Shown in pieces: positions 8,307 to 17,804 of a DNA stretch of 64,000 nucleotides. Where the stretch lies: NCBI GenBank assembly GCA_035539135.1, contig DATLJD010000006.1:62001-126000 (forward strand). The letters are read 5' to 3'. The notes beneath the pieces were generated by a model. The model saw only the letters and a program-made list of their open reading frames with translations, did no database searches and had not been told where the DNA came from. The stretch is from JABFWF01 sp035539135. Its GTDB lineage: Bacteria > Pseudomonadota > Gammaproteobacteria > Xanthomonadales > Xanthomonadaceae. Each line of letters opens with the position of its first letter. Position 1 is the first letter of the stretch. The translations under genes were made by a program, and so were the position numbers.

Positions 8307-8335
8307 TTGCCGCAAGTCCCCCCGCGGGCTATAAA
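8307..8335 (+). promoter_or_regulatory. Predicted sigma70 promoter of the luxR-like/DUF4199 pair
   Basis: TTGCCG (8307-8312) and TATAAA (8330-8335) have an ideal 17-base spacing. This is one of the best -10 elements in this GC-rich window. Transcription would start near 8342, about 90 bases before the GTG start of the LuxR-type gene. Confidence 0.6.
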
Positions 8336-8433
8336 TTGATGGTGGGGCGCGGTGGGTTCGGCCCGAGCCCCGGTTCAGCAAAGCGTCGCGACGCCGGCAG
8401 GCGGCAAGCGTCAGCCGAAGCAGCGGGGGGCGC

Positions 8434-8859
8434 GTGGACGCGGGAACCTGGAAGCGCCTGGTCGGTTACGGCGCATTGCTCGCGGCGGGCACGACGGCCC
8501 TGCAATGGCTCGACTACCAGCGCCTGGCGCGCCTGCACACGGGCGAGCTCACCCTGTTCCTGGTCGCGGCGGCCTTCCTGGTGCTCGGCATCGTGCTGGG
8601 CGTGCGCGTGTTCGCCGCGCCGCCGCCGGCGCCGTTCGATGGCAATCCGCAGGCGCGCGCCGCGCTGGGCTTGAGCGAGCGCGAACTGGAAGTCTTGCGG
8701 GAACTGGCCGCCGGCCACTCCAACAAGGAGATCGCGGCGCGCCTGCATGTGTCGCCGAACACGGTCAAGACGCACGTGGCCAACCTGTTCGCCAAGCTCG
8801 GGGCCCGGCGCCGCACGGAGGCGGTGCGGCGGGCGCGCGAGCTGGGGCTGGTGCCCTGA
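8434..8859 (+). CDS. Membrane-tethered LuxR-type transcriptional regulator
   Basis: This 141-residue protein has two predicted membrane helices (about residues 8-24 and 37-61) followed by a LuxR/FixJ-type HTH (about 78-138). The HTH core is LSERELEVLRELAAGHSNKE...VSPNTVKTHVANLFAKL. There is no receiver or PAS domain, so the DNA-binding domain appears anchored to the inner membrane and could respond to a membrane partner. The start is GTG at 8434 behind a G-rich Shine-Dalgarno stretch. The next gene, a DUF4199-type membrane protein, follows after 103 bases and is the obvious candidate partner or target. DNA-binding role is confident, signal unknown. Confidence 0.85.
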   Translation: MDAGTWKRLVGYGALLAAGTTALQWLDYQRLARLHTGELTLFLVAAAFLVLGIVLGVRVFAAPPPAPFDGNPQARAALGLSERELEVLRELAAGHSNKEIAARLHVSPNTVKTHVANLFAKLGARRRTEAVRRARELGLVP

Positions 8860-8962
8860 AGGCCGCGCCGTCCGGGCGATTGCCGCAGAATCACCCTTTC
8901 GGGCGATTGCCCAGGCCGCGGGGAAGGCGGCCAATGGCGGCACCAACCAACCGGGGGCACCC

Positions 8963-9499
8963 ATGCTGCGCACCATCCTGAAGTACGGCGTCGTCGCCGG
9001 CCTGATCGTCGGCGGCTTCATGTTCGTCACTTTCCTCGGCTTCGAAGGTATCCCGCCGATGCCGTGGGGCATGGTGATCGGCTACACCACCATGCTAATC
9101 GCGCTCAGTGCGGTGTTCGTGGGCATCAAGCGGCACCGCGACGCGGCCGGCGGCGGGGTGATCGGGTTCTGGAAGGCGCTCGGGATCGGAGTCGGGATCA
9201 GCGTGGTCGCCGGCCTCTTCTATGTCGTGGCGTGGGAGGCGGTGCAGGCGCTGACCCACATGGACTTCGCCACCACCTACGCGGAGGCGATGCTGGAGAA
9301 CGCGCGCGCCAGGGGCGCCAGCGCCGAGGCGCTGGCGACGATGCGCGCCGAGCTGGACGCGTTCAAGGTGCAGTACGCGGACCCGCTGTTCCGCCTGCCG
9401 ATGACCTTCGTGGAGATCTTCCCGGTGGGCGTGCTGGTGTCGCTGGTGTCGGCGGCGCTGCTGCGCAACCCGCGCTTCCTGCCCGCGCGGCGGGGCTGA
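8963..9499 (+). CDS. DUF4199-family integral membrane protein
   Basis: This 178-residue protein has four predicted membrane segments (about 5-25, 36-55, 75-97 and 150-170). A polar, charged segment between helices 3 and 4 contains ARARGASAEALATMRAELDAF. The overall pattern, including the YGVVAGLIVGGFMF start and the helix pair flanking a short amphipathic insert, matches DUF4199 proteins of unknown function. The start at 8963 begins directly with the first helix. It follows the membrane-tethered LuxR regulator on the same strand, and the pair is probably one transcriptional unit. Confidence 0.85.
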   Translation: MLRTILKYGVVAGLIVGGFMFVTFLGFEGIPPMPWGMVIGYTTMLIALSAVFVGIKRHRDAAGGGVIGFWKALGIGVGISVVAGLFYVVAWEAVQALTHMDFATTYAEAMLENARARGASAEALATMRAELDAFKVQYADPLFRLPMTFVEIFPVGVLVSLVSAALLRNPRFLPARRG

Positions 9500-9547
9500 G
9501 CGGCACGCCCGCGACCAGCGGGCGCGGCCGTTGGTGCCAGGCCCGCA

Positions 9548-10072
9548 TCAGCCGGCCTCCGCGGCGGCGCGGCGTGCGCCGCGACCGCGTGTCGCGGCCT
9601 CCGCCTCGTGCAGCCAGGTGGTGAAACCGTCGCGGGCCGGCGCCAGCCCGTGCAGCAGCAACAGCGCGCTGACCTGGCCGCGGTGGCCGCTGCCGTGGTT
9701 GATCACGTGCAGCAGCATCTCCTCGCGCGACATGCAGCCGGGCTGGCTGTCGGTGAAGGCGAACGCGATGCGCTCCCACAGTTGCGCGTCGTCCAGCGCC
9801 GGCACGTAGGCGAGATACTCGCGATCGCTGGCGCGCAGCTGCGCCGTCAGCACGTCAAGGAGCGGCGTCTGCTCGGGATTGGCCGACGCGTAATCGTGCG
9901 GCTCGCAGCGCAGGTGCGCGGCGAAGATCCGGTCCACCGCGTGGACGTGGGCCAGCGCCTTCAGCGCGAGCGGCATGATCGGATGGGTGGCGCCCAGGCC
10001 GGCCAGGGTGGCCAGCAGTTCCTCGTCGGCCCAGGCCTTGTAGCGGAACAGGCGGTGCAGGGTGGCGTGCAT
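9548..10072 (-). CDS. DinB-family protein
   Basis: This 174-residue four-helix-bundle protein belongs to the DinB/YfiT-like superfamily of putative metal-dependent enzymes, often thiol-S-transferases. Candidate metal ligands are the histidine in ALAHVHAVDRIF and the pair in HVINHGSGHRGQ, which is the DinB signature spacing. The ATG at 10072 has CGGAGA eight bases upstream and is preferred over one nine codons earlier. It diverges from a TetR-family gene across a perfect 12-bp palindrome, so the regulator may control both. Biochemical role not assigned. Confidence 0.8.
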   Translation of the reverse strand: MHATLHRLFRYKAWADEELLATLAGLGATHPIMPLALKALAHVHAVDRIFAAHLRCEPHDYASANPEQTPLLDVLTAQLRASDREYLAYVPALDDAQLWERIAFAFTDSQPGCMSREEMLLHVINHGSGHRGQVSALLLLHGLAPARDGFTTWLHEAEAATRGRGARRAAAEAG

Positions 10073-10141
10073 GGCGGTCTCCGTGAATGCGGTGGCCATG
10101 GACGCGTGCGATACGCCCGCGGCGTGTTTCCGCGTTGCCGT

Positions 10142-10161
10142 TAGAATGCGAGCGATCGCTC
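10142..10161. promoter_or_regulatory. TetR-type promoter/operator between dinB-like and tetR genes
   Basis: TAGAAT (10142-10147) is a good -10 element for the rightward tetR gene. Two bases downstream lies the perfect palindrome GAGCGATCGCTC (10150-10161), placed over the likely transcription start. TetR proteins typically bind such short palindromes in their own promoters. No convincing -35 hexamer was found at 17 bases. Confidence 0.5.
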
Positions 10162-10193
10162 ACGTTGACTACTCGCATCCGGAGCCCGTGTTC

Positions 10194-10865
10194 ATGCCGC
10201 GCAAACCGCCGACAGAGCCCCGCAAGCACGCGCTGCAGCGCCGCTCCCGCGCCACGGTGGACGCGCTGGTCGAGGCCACAGCTCGCATTCTGGTGCGCGA
10301 GGGTTACGAGCAGGCCAGCACCAACCGCATCGCCGAGAAGGCCGGCGTCAGCATCGGTTCGCTGTACCAGTACTTCCCGGGCAAGGAGGCGCTGGTGGCG
10401 GCGGTGATCGACCGCCACAACCAGGCGATCATGCGGGTGGTGCGCGCCGCGCTGGCGGACGTCGCCGACCGCCCGCCGGCGGTGGCGCTGCGCCGGCTGG
10501 TCGCGGTGGCGATCGAGGCGCACCGCATCGAGCCGCGGCTGCACCGCGTGCTCGCCGAGCAGATCCCGCGCACCGGCCGCCTCGAGGACGTCGAAACCTT
10601 CAACCGCGAGGCGCACGCGCTGTTCCGCGACTACCTCGGCCGGCACCGCGACGCCCTGGGCGTGGCCGACCTCGACCTCGCGGCGTTCCTGTGCGCGTCC
10701 GCGATCGAGGCGGTGTCGCACAACGCGGTCCTGCACCGCGGCGCCGCGCTCACGCCGGAGGCGACTGCCACTCTGGTCGAGGAGACCACGCGCCTGGTGC
10801 TGGGTTACCTCCAGCCGCGCGCACCGGGCGAACAGCGGCGCAAGGCGCCCGCCCGCGCGCGCTGA
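10194..10865 (+). CDS. TetR-family transcriptional regulator
   Basis: This 223-residue repressor has an N-terminal TetR HTH (about residues 18-65), with the recognition segment AEKAGVSIGSLYQYFPGKEAL being close to the family consensus. A helical ligand-binding and dimerisation domain follows. The ATG at 10194 has GGAG nine bases upstream; a GTG two codons earlier is too close to it. A palindromic site lies about 35 bases upstream of the start codon. The divergent DinB-family gene is the natural candidate target. Ligand unknown. Confidence 0.9.
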   Translation: MPRKPPTEPRKHALQRRSRATVDALVEATARILVREGYEQASTNRIAEKAGVSIGSLYQYFPGKEALVAAVIDRHNQAIMRVVRAALADVADRPPAVALRRLVAVAIEAHRIEPRLHRVLAEQIPRTGRLEDVETFNREAHALFRDYLGRHRDALGVADLDLAAFLCASAIEAVSHNAVLHRGAALTPEATATLVEETTRLVLGYLQPRAPGEQRRKAPARAR

Positions 10866-10975
10866 CCCTGGCTGCCCGGCCACTTCGCGAGGGGCCGCGG
10901 CCATTCATCGCGGTTGCACGTCCCCTGCACGGGGCGGGGTCCACGTTCGCGCTTTCCTACCTTGCGGAGCATGCC

Positions 10976-11185
10976 ATGACGCGCCTGCTTCCCGCTCCGG
11001 AAACCCTGCTCGCCGCCCTGTCGGCCAGCGGGTGGGCTCTCACCGCCGTGCCCGTCGCGCACGCCGCCGCCCGCCGGGTCGGCAGCTGCAAAGACAGCGG
11101 CGCGGGCAGCCTGCATGCCGCGGCCGGGCCGGGCTTGCCGCGGGTGGTGGACGGGCGAGCCGCCATCGGCGCGTTCGAGGGGTAG
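10976..11185 (+). pseudogene. Internally deleted remnant of an exported parallel beta-helix (choice-of-anchor Q-like) protein
   Basis: This 69-residue ORF looks like the two ends of a much larger secreted protein joined together. It has a signal-like start (ALSASGWALTAVPVAHAA), then CKDSGAGSLHAA. That segment recalls the opening C.DSGAGSLR.AI of choice-of-anchor Q/right-handed beta-helix proteins. It ends VVDGRAAIGAFEG, recalling their typical R.DIGAFE C-terminal repeat end. The hundreds of residues normally between are missing. GGAG is eight bases before the ATG. A genuine short secreted peptide cannot be excluded, but a deletion remnant fits both ends. Confidence 0.5.
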
Positions 11186-11189
11186 CGTC

Positions 11190-12350
11190 GTGCCCAGGCG
11201 TCACTGCGCCACGCCGCCGGCCGACGCGGCGTTCGTCGAGCGATTCGCGCCGAGGTTGCTCAACTTCGCGCGGGCGACGCACGACTACGCCATCATGCTG
11301 ATGGACGGCGACCGCGTGATCCGTTGGGCCAACGCCGGGTGTTGCCACATCCTCGGCGTGGAAGCGACCGAACTGCCGGGGGAAACCGTCGACCGCTTCT
11401 TCCTGGAGGAGGACGTCGCCCTGGGCATTCCCCGGCATGAGGTGGAGGTTGCGACCAGCCGCGGTTTTTCGGCCGACGACCGCTGGATGCAGCGCTGGGA
11501 CCGCTCGCGCTTCTGGGCCAACGGCATGACGTTGCGGACCGATGGCGAGCCTGGCTTCGTCAAGGTCCTGCGCGACCTCACCGAAACGCGGATGCAGATC
11601 GACCAGCTGGTCAACCAGGTGCAGGCGCTGGCCGGGGAAAGCGAACGCAAGAGCCGCGGGATCGCGTTGCTCGCGCACGAACTGCGCAATCCGCTGGCGG
11701 CGATCCAGATGGCCGCCAGCGTGCTGGCGCACGGGGGCGGGGCGTCGGTCGCACAAGGGCAGGACCCGCTGCGGATCATCCAGCGCAATGTCGGCTTCGC
11801 CACGCAGCTCGCGGAAGACCTGATGGAGGAGGGGCGGCAGGCAGCGGGCAAGACGTCGCTGTCGGTCGAGCGCATCGACCTGGGCGCGTTGCTCGAGGAG
11901 GCGGTGCTCACCGCCCGGGCGCGCCAGGCGCAGCCGGGGCGACCGGTCGAGATCCTGCTGCCGCCAGCGCCGATCACGCTGGAAGGCGATGCGCTGCGCC
12001 TGCAGCAGGTCTTCGTCAACCTGGTGGCGAACGCCCTGAAGTACACGCCGCCGCCGGGACGCATCTGGCTGAGCGGGACCGCGCAAGGTCGCCAGGTGCT
12101 GGTGGAGGTGTCGGACCAGGGGATCGGGATCGCGCCGCAGATGCTCGAATCGATCTTCGGGATGTTCACCCAGGCGCGGACGCCGATGGCGCGCGAAGGG
12201 CTCGGCGTCGGCCTCGCGCTGGTGAAGAAGATCGTGCAGATGCACGGCGGCTCGGTCGTCGCCCACAGCGAGGGCGTCGGCAAGGGCAGCATCTTCAAGG
12301 TCAGCCTGCCCCGGCGGCAAGGCACCGGCCGCATCGCGACCGGGGCCTGA
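11190..12350 (+). CDS. Soluble PAS-domain sensor histidine kinase
   Basis: This 386-residue protein has an N-terminal PAS domain (about residues 28-130; YAIMLMDGDRVIRWANAG, then a PAC-like RDLTETRMQ), a short coiled-coil linker, a HisKA dimerisation domain with phospho-acceptor His163 in LLAHELRNPLAAI, and a HATPase_c domain (N box FVNLVANALKYTPP, G1 box DQGIGIAP, G2 GLGVGLALVKKI). There are no membrane helices, so it senses a cytoplasmic cue. The start is taken as GTG at 11190 behind GAGGGG; it is not certain. No response regulator is adjacent, so this is an orphan kinase in this window. Confidence 0.85.
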   Translation: MPRRHCATPPADAAFVERFAPRLLNFARATHDYAIMLMDGDRVIRWANAGCCHILGVEATELPGETVDRFFLEEDVALGIPRHEVEVATSRGFSADDRWMQRWDRSRFWANGMTLRTDGEPGFVKVLRDLTETRMQIDQLVNQVQALAGESERKSRGIALLAHELRNPLAAIQMAASVLAHGGGASVAQGQDPLRIIQRNVGFATQLAEDLMEEGRQAAGKTSLSVERIDLGALLEEAVLTARARQAQPGRPVEILLPPAPITLEGDALRLQQVFVNLVANALKYTPPPGRIWLSGTAQGRQVLVEVSDQGIGIAPQMLESIFGMFTQARTPMAREGLGVGLALVKKIVQMHGGSVVAHSEGVGKGSIFKVSLPRRQGTGRIATGA

Positions 12351-12355
12351 GCGGC

Positions 12356-13128
12356 TCACGCCTTCAGCTTGTACCCCGTGCGGAAGATCCACCACACCGC
12401 CGCCAGGCACAGCGCGAGGAAGGCGAGGGTCATGCCGGCGCTGACCGCGACGTCCACGTCGGCGACGCCGTAGAAGCTCCAGCGCACGCCGCTGATCAGG
12501 TACACGACCGGGTTGAACAGGGTGATCTTCTGCCAGATGGGCGGCAGCATGTCGATCGAGTAGAACGCGCCGCCGAGGAAGGTCAGCGGGGTCATCACCA
12601 TCAGCGGCACCACCTGCAGCTTCTGGAAGTCGTCGGCCCACAGGCCGATGATGAAGCCGAACAGGCTGAAGCTCACCGCGGTCAGCAGCAGGAAGCACAG
12701 CATCCAGGCCGGGTGCTGGATCTCGTAGGGCACGAACAGCCGCGCGGTGACCAGGATCAGCGCGCCCAGCAGCACCGACTTGGTGGCGGCGGCGCCGACG
12801 TAACCGACCACCACCTCGAACGGCGACACCGGCGCCGACAGCAGCTCGTAGATCGTGCCCGCCCACTTCGGCATGTAGATGCCGAACGAGGCGTTGGAGA
12901 TGCTCTCGTTGAGCAGCGACAGCATCAGCAGGCCGGGGATGATGAAGGCGCCGTAGCTGACCCCGCCCACCTCGCCCATGCGCGAGCCGATCGCCGCGCC
13001 GAACACCACGAAATACAGCGAGGTGGACAGCACCGGCGAGGCGATCGACTGCATCAGGGTGCGGAAGGTGCGCGCCATCTCGAAGCGGTAGATCGCGGCG
13101 ATGGCGTACACGTTGAGGCCGCGCGCGC

Positions 13129-13132
<4 letters not shown>
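12356..13132 (-). CDS. ABC-2 type transporter permease
   Basis: This 258-residue inner-membrane protein has six predicted helices and the ABC-2 signature region LLSAPVSPFEVVVGYVGAA plus FNPVVYLISGVRWSFYG near the end. It is the membrane half of a YadH/drug-exporter-like ABC system. Its ATG overlaps the stop codon of the upstream ATPase gene by four bases (ATGA), indicating translational coupling. Cargo is unknown; lipids, polysaccharides or drugs are all handled by this family. Confidence 0.92.
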
Positions 13133-14115
<983 letters not shown>

Positions 14116-14305
14116 GCGCGTTCCTTTCTGTTGCATTCGGGCGGCTGGCGCGGAAGAGGGACGGGCGCGGACAGACCCTGGTGGCGACGGCGGCGCGGGG
14201 CCGGATCGACACCGATGCGGCCACAGCCTGCACGCGCCGGCGGCGGCCGGCAACTCGGCGACGGCGCGTCGCCGTTCACGTCCGCCAGGAGCGCCGAGGA
14301 CGATC

Positions 14306-15361
14306 ATGACTGCGGCACACGGGCGACTTGCGATGCGCTTCGAACGGATGCGGACCGACTACCGGCTGGCGGTGCTGACCATGTTCGGCGCGGTCGGCGC
14401 GATCGGCGTGCTGCCGTTCGCCTGGTACCGGCTTGCGCGCGGGGAACTGGTCGCGGGGGCGGCCGACCTCGGCATCGTCCTGGCCCTGCTCGGCGTGGTG
14501 GCGCATGCCTGGCGTGGCGGCGACATCCGCGGTTCCAGCCGGGTCTTCGTGCTGGTGTCGGCGCTCGGTTGCGTGCTGATCACCCATGTGGTCGGGCTGG
14601 CCGGGCTGTTGTGGTCGTACCCGCTGGTGGTCGGAAGCTTCCTGCTGGTCGGTCGGGTGATGGCGACCGCGGTGCTGATGACGGCGATCACGCTCATCGC
14701 CGGCATCGCCCTCCACCGGCAATTGCTGCCGCTCGGGCCGCCTTTGGTGATGTACCTGTCCACCATCCTGGTCGCCGGCCTGTTCTCGTTGCTGTTCGCC
14801 GAGCGCACCCGCTGGCAGCACCGCAGGCTGGAGGAGCTGGCCACCCGCGACCCGCTGACGGGCGCGCTCAACCGGCGGGCGATGACGCGCGAACTCCGGC
14901 TCGCGGTGGAGGCGAAGGCGCGCCATGGCGCGAGCTTCGGGCTCGCGATGCTGGACGTGGACGACTTCAAGCGGATCAACGACGAGCACGGCCACGAGGC
15001 GGGCGACCAGGTGCTGGTCGACCTCGTCGCCCTGATCCGCGGCCACGTGCGCAAGCTCGACCAGGTCTACCGCCTGGGCGGCGAGGAATTCCTGGTGCTG
15101 TTCACCGCGGTCGACGAGGCCGCGCTGCCGGCGCTGTGCGAAAGCCTGCGCGCGGCGGTCGCGCGGCAACTGCGCGGCGGCGGCCAGCCGGTCACGGCCT
15201 CGATCGGCTGCGCGATGCTGCAGCCGGGCGAGTCGGTGGCTTCGTGGCTGGCGCGTGCCGACGCGGCGATGTACGCGGCCAAGCACCTGGGCCGCAACCG
15301 GGTGGAGATCGCCTCGCCGGTGCGCGCGAACTATCCGGGCGGGCCGGCGCCGGCGGAGTGA
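14306..15361 (+). CDS. Membrane-bound diguanylate cyclase (GGDEF)
   Basis: This 351-residue enzyme makes cyclic di-GMP from two GTP. About six membrane helices (residues 22-165) precede a GGDEF domain whose active site GGEEF is intact at 258-262. The inhibitory I-site RKLD (249-252) lies exactly five residues before it, so product feedback inhibition is expected. The metal-binding MLDVDDFKRIND segment is present. The N-terminal region has no recognised ligand-binding domain. ATG at 14306 follows GAGGA. It diverges from the ABC operon. No EAL or HD-GYP partner is nearby. Confidence 0.93.
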   Translation: MTAAHGRLAMRFERMRTDYRLAVLTMFGAVGAIGVLPFAWYRLARGELVAGAADLGIVLALLGVVAHAWRGGDIRGSSRVFVLVSALGCVLITHVVGLAGLLWSYPLVVGSFLLVGRVMATAVLMTAITLIAGIALHRQLLPLGPPLVMYLSTILVAGLFSLLFAERTRWQHRRLEELATRDPLTGALNRRAMTRELRLAVEAKARHGASFGLAMLDVDDFKRINDEHGHEAGDQVLVDLVALIRGHVRKLDQVYRLGGEEFLVLFTAVDEAALPALCESLRAAVARQLRGGGQPVTASIGCAMLQPGESVASWLARADAAMYAAKHLGRNRVEIASPVRANYPGGPAPAE

Positions 15362-15393
15362 CCGGCCGCGCGACGCGGCGTCGCGCACCCGCG

Positions 15394-15879
15394 TCAGCCC
15401 CGGCGTGCCGCCTCGATCGCCGCGATGTCGATCCTGCGCATCGTCATCATCGCGTCGAAGGCGCGCTTTGCTGCCGCCGGATCCGGATCGGTAATCGCCT
15501 CGACCAGCACCCGCGGGGTGATCTGCCAGTTCACCCCCCACTTGTCCTTGCACCAGCCGCAGGCGCTTTCCTGGCCGCCGTTGCCGACGATCGCGTCCCA
15601 CAGGCGGTCGGTTTCGGCCTGATCCTCGGTCGACACCTGGAACGAAAACGCCTCGGTCTGCGGGAACGCCGGCCCGCCGTTGAGGCCGATGCAGGGAATG
15701 CCCATGACCGTGAAGTCCACGGTCAGCACGTCGCCGCGCCTGCCGTCGGGGTAGTCGCCCGGCGCGTGGTGGACCGCGAGCACGGCGCTGTCGGGGAAGG
15801 TCTCGGCGTAGAACGTCGCGGCCTCCAGCGCGGTGCCGTCGTACCAGAGGCAGATGGTGTTCTTCGCGGGAGTGGGCAT
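15394..15879 (-). CDS. VOC-family (PhnB-like) protein
   Basis: This 161-residue protein has the vicinal-oxygen-chelate fold of the PhnB/3-demethylubiquinone-methyltransferase-like group: TICLWYDGTALEAATFYAETF at the start, CIGLNGGPAF in the middle, and GWCKDKWGVNWQITP near the end. The end region ARRIDIAAIEAA is also typical. These proteins are dimeric metal- or substrate-binding enzymes of mostly unknown reaction. The ATG at 15879 has a strong AGGAGG upstream. It diverges from the GlxA-type regulator. Confidence 0.88.
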   Translation of the reverse strand: MPTPAKNTICLWYDGTALEAATFYAETFPDSAVLAVHHAPGDYPDGRRGDVLTVDFTVMGIPCIGLNGGPAFPQTEAFSFQVSTEDQAETDRLWDAIVGNGGQESACGWCKDKWGVNWQITPRVLVEAITDPDPAAAKRAFDAMMTMRRIDIAAIEAARRG

Positions 15880-16014
15880 GGGGCCTCCTGGGCCTGGCGG
15901 TGGGTATTCGCATGGTGCGACGTGCGGAGGGACGCCGAATCGACACATCGCGCACCCCACCGCAGGCCCCGGTGGTTGCGCCGTCGGCGTCTTTCGCTAC
16001 GCTGCCCGCGCAGC

Positions 16015-17028
16015 TTGCACCGAGGCCGCGCCATTTTCGACCGCACTCCGCCCCGCCCGCACGCCGACGCCACCGACACGCTCGCGATCGGCCTGCTGGC
16101 CTACGAAGGCATGCAGGCGCTCGACCTGACCGGGCCGCTGGACGTGTTCGGCGCGGCCAACGCGCACGCCGGCGACGCGCGTTACCGCCTGTGCGTGGTC
16201 GGCCTCGGGCCAGCGCCGGTGCGCGCGGAGAACGGGCTGGTGGTGGTCCCCGAATGCGGCCTGGACGACGCGCCGGCCTTCGACACGCTGCTGGTGCCGG
16301 GCGGGGCGGGCAGCCGCGTGCTCGACCGCGACCCGCGCCTGCTCGGCTGGCTGCGCGCGCGTGCGCCGGCGACGCGACGGATGGTGTCGGTGTGCACCGG
16401 CATCTACCTGCTGGCGGCGGCCGGATTGTTGGACGGACGCCGCGTGACCACCCACTGGGAATACGCCGCCGACGTCGCCCGCCGCTATCCGGCGCTGCGC
16501 ATGGAGCCGGACCAGATGTTCGTGCGCGACGGCGCCTTCGCCACTTCGGGCGGACTGACCGCGGGCATGGACCTCGCGCTGGCGCTGGTCGAGGAGGACT
16601 GCGGCGCGCCGGTCGCGCTGGCGGTCGCCCGCCACCTGGTGATGTACCTGCGCCGGCCCGGCAACCAGGCGCAGTTCTCCGAGCCGTTGCTCGCGCAAAG
16701 CCACGGCCACCGCCGGCTCGGCGACCTGGTGCAGTGGCTGCTCGCCCACCTCGGCGACGCGCTCGACGTCGAGCGGATGGCGGCGCGGGCGGCGATGAGC
16801 CCGCGCCACCTGCGCCGGGTCTTCCGCGACGCCTTCGGCACCACGCCGATGCGCTTCGTCGAACGGCTGCGGATGGAGCAGGCCTGCCTGCGGCTGAGTG
16901 GGGGCAACGCGACGGTGGAGCGGATCGCGGCCGCGGTCGGCTTCAACAGCGCGGACGCGTTCCGGCGCGCGTTCCGGGCGCGCTACGGCGTGTCGCCTGC
17001 GCAGTACCGGGAGCGGTTCTGCCGCTGA
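16015..17028 (+). CDS. GlxA-family transcriptional regulator (DJ-1/PfpI plus AraC HTH)
   Basis: This regulator of about 337 residues has an N-terminal DJ-1/PfpI amidotransferase-like domain (LAIGLLAYEGMQALDLTGPLDVF to about residue 190). The conserved nucleophile-elbow cysteine lies in VSVCTGIYLLAAAGLLDG. A C-terminal AraC HTH covers about the last 100 residues (AMSPRHLRRVFRDAFG and VGFNSADAFRRAFRARYG). GlxA-type proteins activate genes for small-molecule catabolism. No ATG is available before the conserved start; the TTG at 16015 is the nearest candidate, another is at 15976, and neither has a good Shine-Dalgarno sequence. Targets unknown. Confidence 0.85.
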   Translation: MHRGRAIFDRTPPRPHADATDTLAIGLLAYEGMQALDLTGPLDVFGAANAHAGDARYRLCVVGLGPAPVRAENGLVVVPECGLDDAPAFDTLLVPGGAGSRVLDRDPRLLGWLRARAPATRRMVSVCTGIYLLAAAGLLDGRRVTTHWEYAADVARRYPALRMEPDQMFVRDGAFATSGGLTAGMDLALALVEEDCGAPVALAVARHLVMYLRRPGNQAQFSEPLLAQSHGHRRLGDLVQWLLAHLGDALDVERMAARAAMSPRHLRRVFRDAFGTTPMRFVERLRMEQACLRLSGGNATVERIAAAVGFNSADAFRRAFRARYGVSPAQYRERFCR

Positions 17029-17112
17029 GTTGGCCGGAATCGTCCGGTTCCTGTCCCCGGCGTCCGCGAGGCGCTGGCGAGAATCGCGGCACTTCCTCGC
17101 ATGGAGCCGCGC

Positions 17113-17724
17113 ATGCCGCGTCGCATCGTCTTGCTGGCCATCCTCGCCCTGGCCATGGTCCCGGTGCTGGCCTTCAGCGAACCCGGCGAGGGGGCCGGGC
17201 CCGCCTACACCGCGGACGGCAAGCTGCTCTTTCCCGCGGACTACCGCGAGTGGGTGTACCTCAGCAGCGGCGTGGACATGAGCTACAACGAGAAGGCGAA
17301 GGCGTCGAAGCAGCCGGTGTTCGACAACGTGTTCGTCGATCCGGCGGCGTACCGGGCGTTCCGGCGCACCGGCACCTGGCCGGAGGGGACCCAACTGGTG
17401 CTGGAGGTCCGGCGGTCGGCCAGCGAAGGCGCGATCAACCACCGTGGGCATTTCCAGGCCGGCGACGCGGTCGCCCTCGAGATGCACGTGAAGGACAGCG
17501 CGCGCTTCGACGGCGGCTGGGCGTTCTTCGGCTTCGAGGGCAGCGCGCCGGCGGCGCCGATCCCGGCGACGTCCGCCTGCCACGCCTGCCATCGCGCGCA
17601 TGCCGCGGTGGACACGACCTTCGTCCAGTTCTACCCGACCCTGCTGCCCGTCGCGCAGGCGGCGGGGACGCTCAGTCCGGAATACCTGGCGGCGGAGGCG
17701 GCGCATCCGCGCAAGCGGCGTTGA
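17113..17724 (+). CDS. Cytochrome P460-family heme protein
   Basis: This 203-residue exported protein has an N-terminal hydrophobic signal (RRIVLLAILALAMVPVLAFS) and a beta-rich cytochrome P460 domain. A single heme-binding motif CHACH is at 156-160, with SACHACHRAHA followed by TTFVQFYPTLL. P460 proteins oxidise hydroxylamine or NO, or bind heme in the periplasm. The Lys cross-link of true P460 cannot be confirmed here. The ATG at 17113 has GGAG seven bases upstream, while the one at 17101 has none. It lies downstream of the GlxA gene (84-base gap), possibly independent. Confidence 0.82.
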   Translation: MPRRIVLLAILALAMVPVLAFSEPGEGAGPAYTADGKLLFPADYREWVYLSSGVDMSYNEKAKASKQPVFDNVFVDPAAYRAFRRTGTWPEGTQLVLEVRRSASEGAINHRGHFQAGDAVALEMHVKDSARFDGGWAFFGFEGSAPAAPIPATSACHACHRAHAAVDTTFVQFYPTLLPVAQAAGTLSPEYLAAEAAHPRKRR

Positions 17725-17804
17725 CGGCGCGCGCACGGTCGCTGCATCGCGCCGTCGCGGCCGGGGGCGCATAGTGGGGACCTGGAGTTCCACGGAGCGA
17801 GCCG

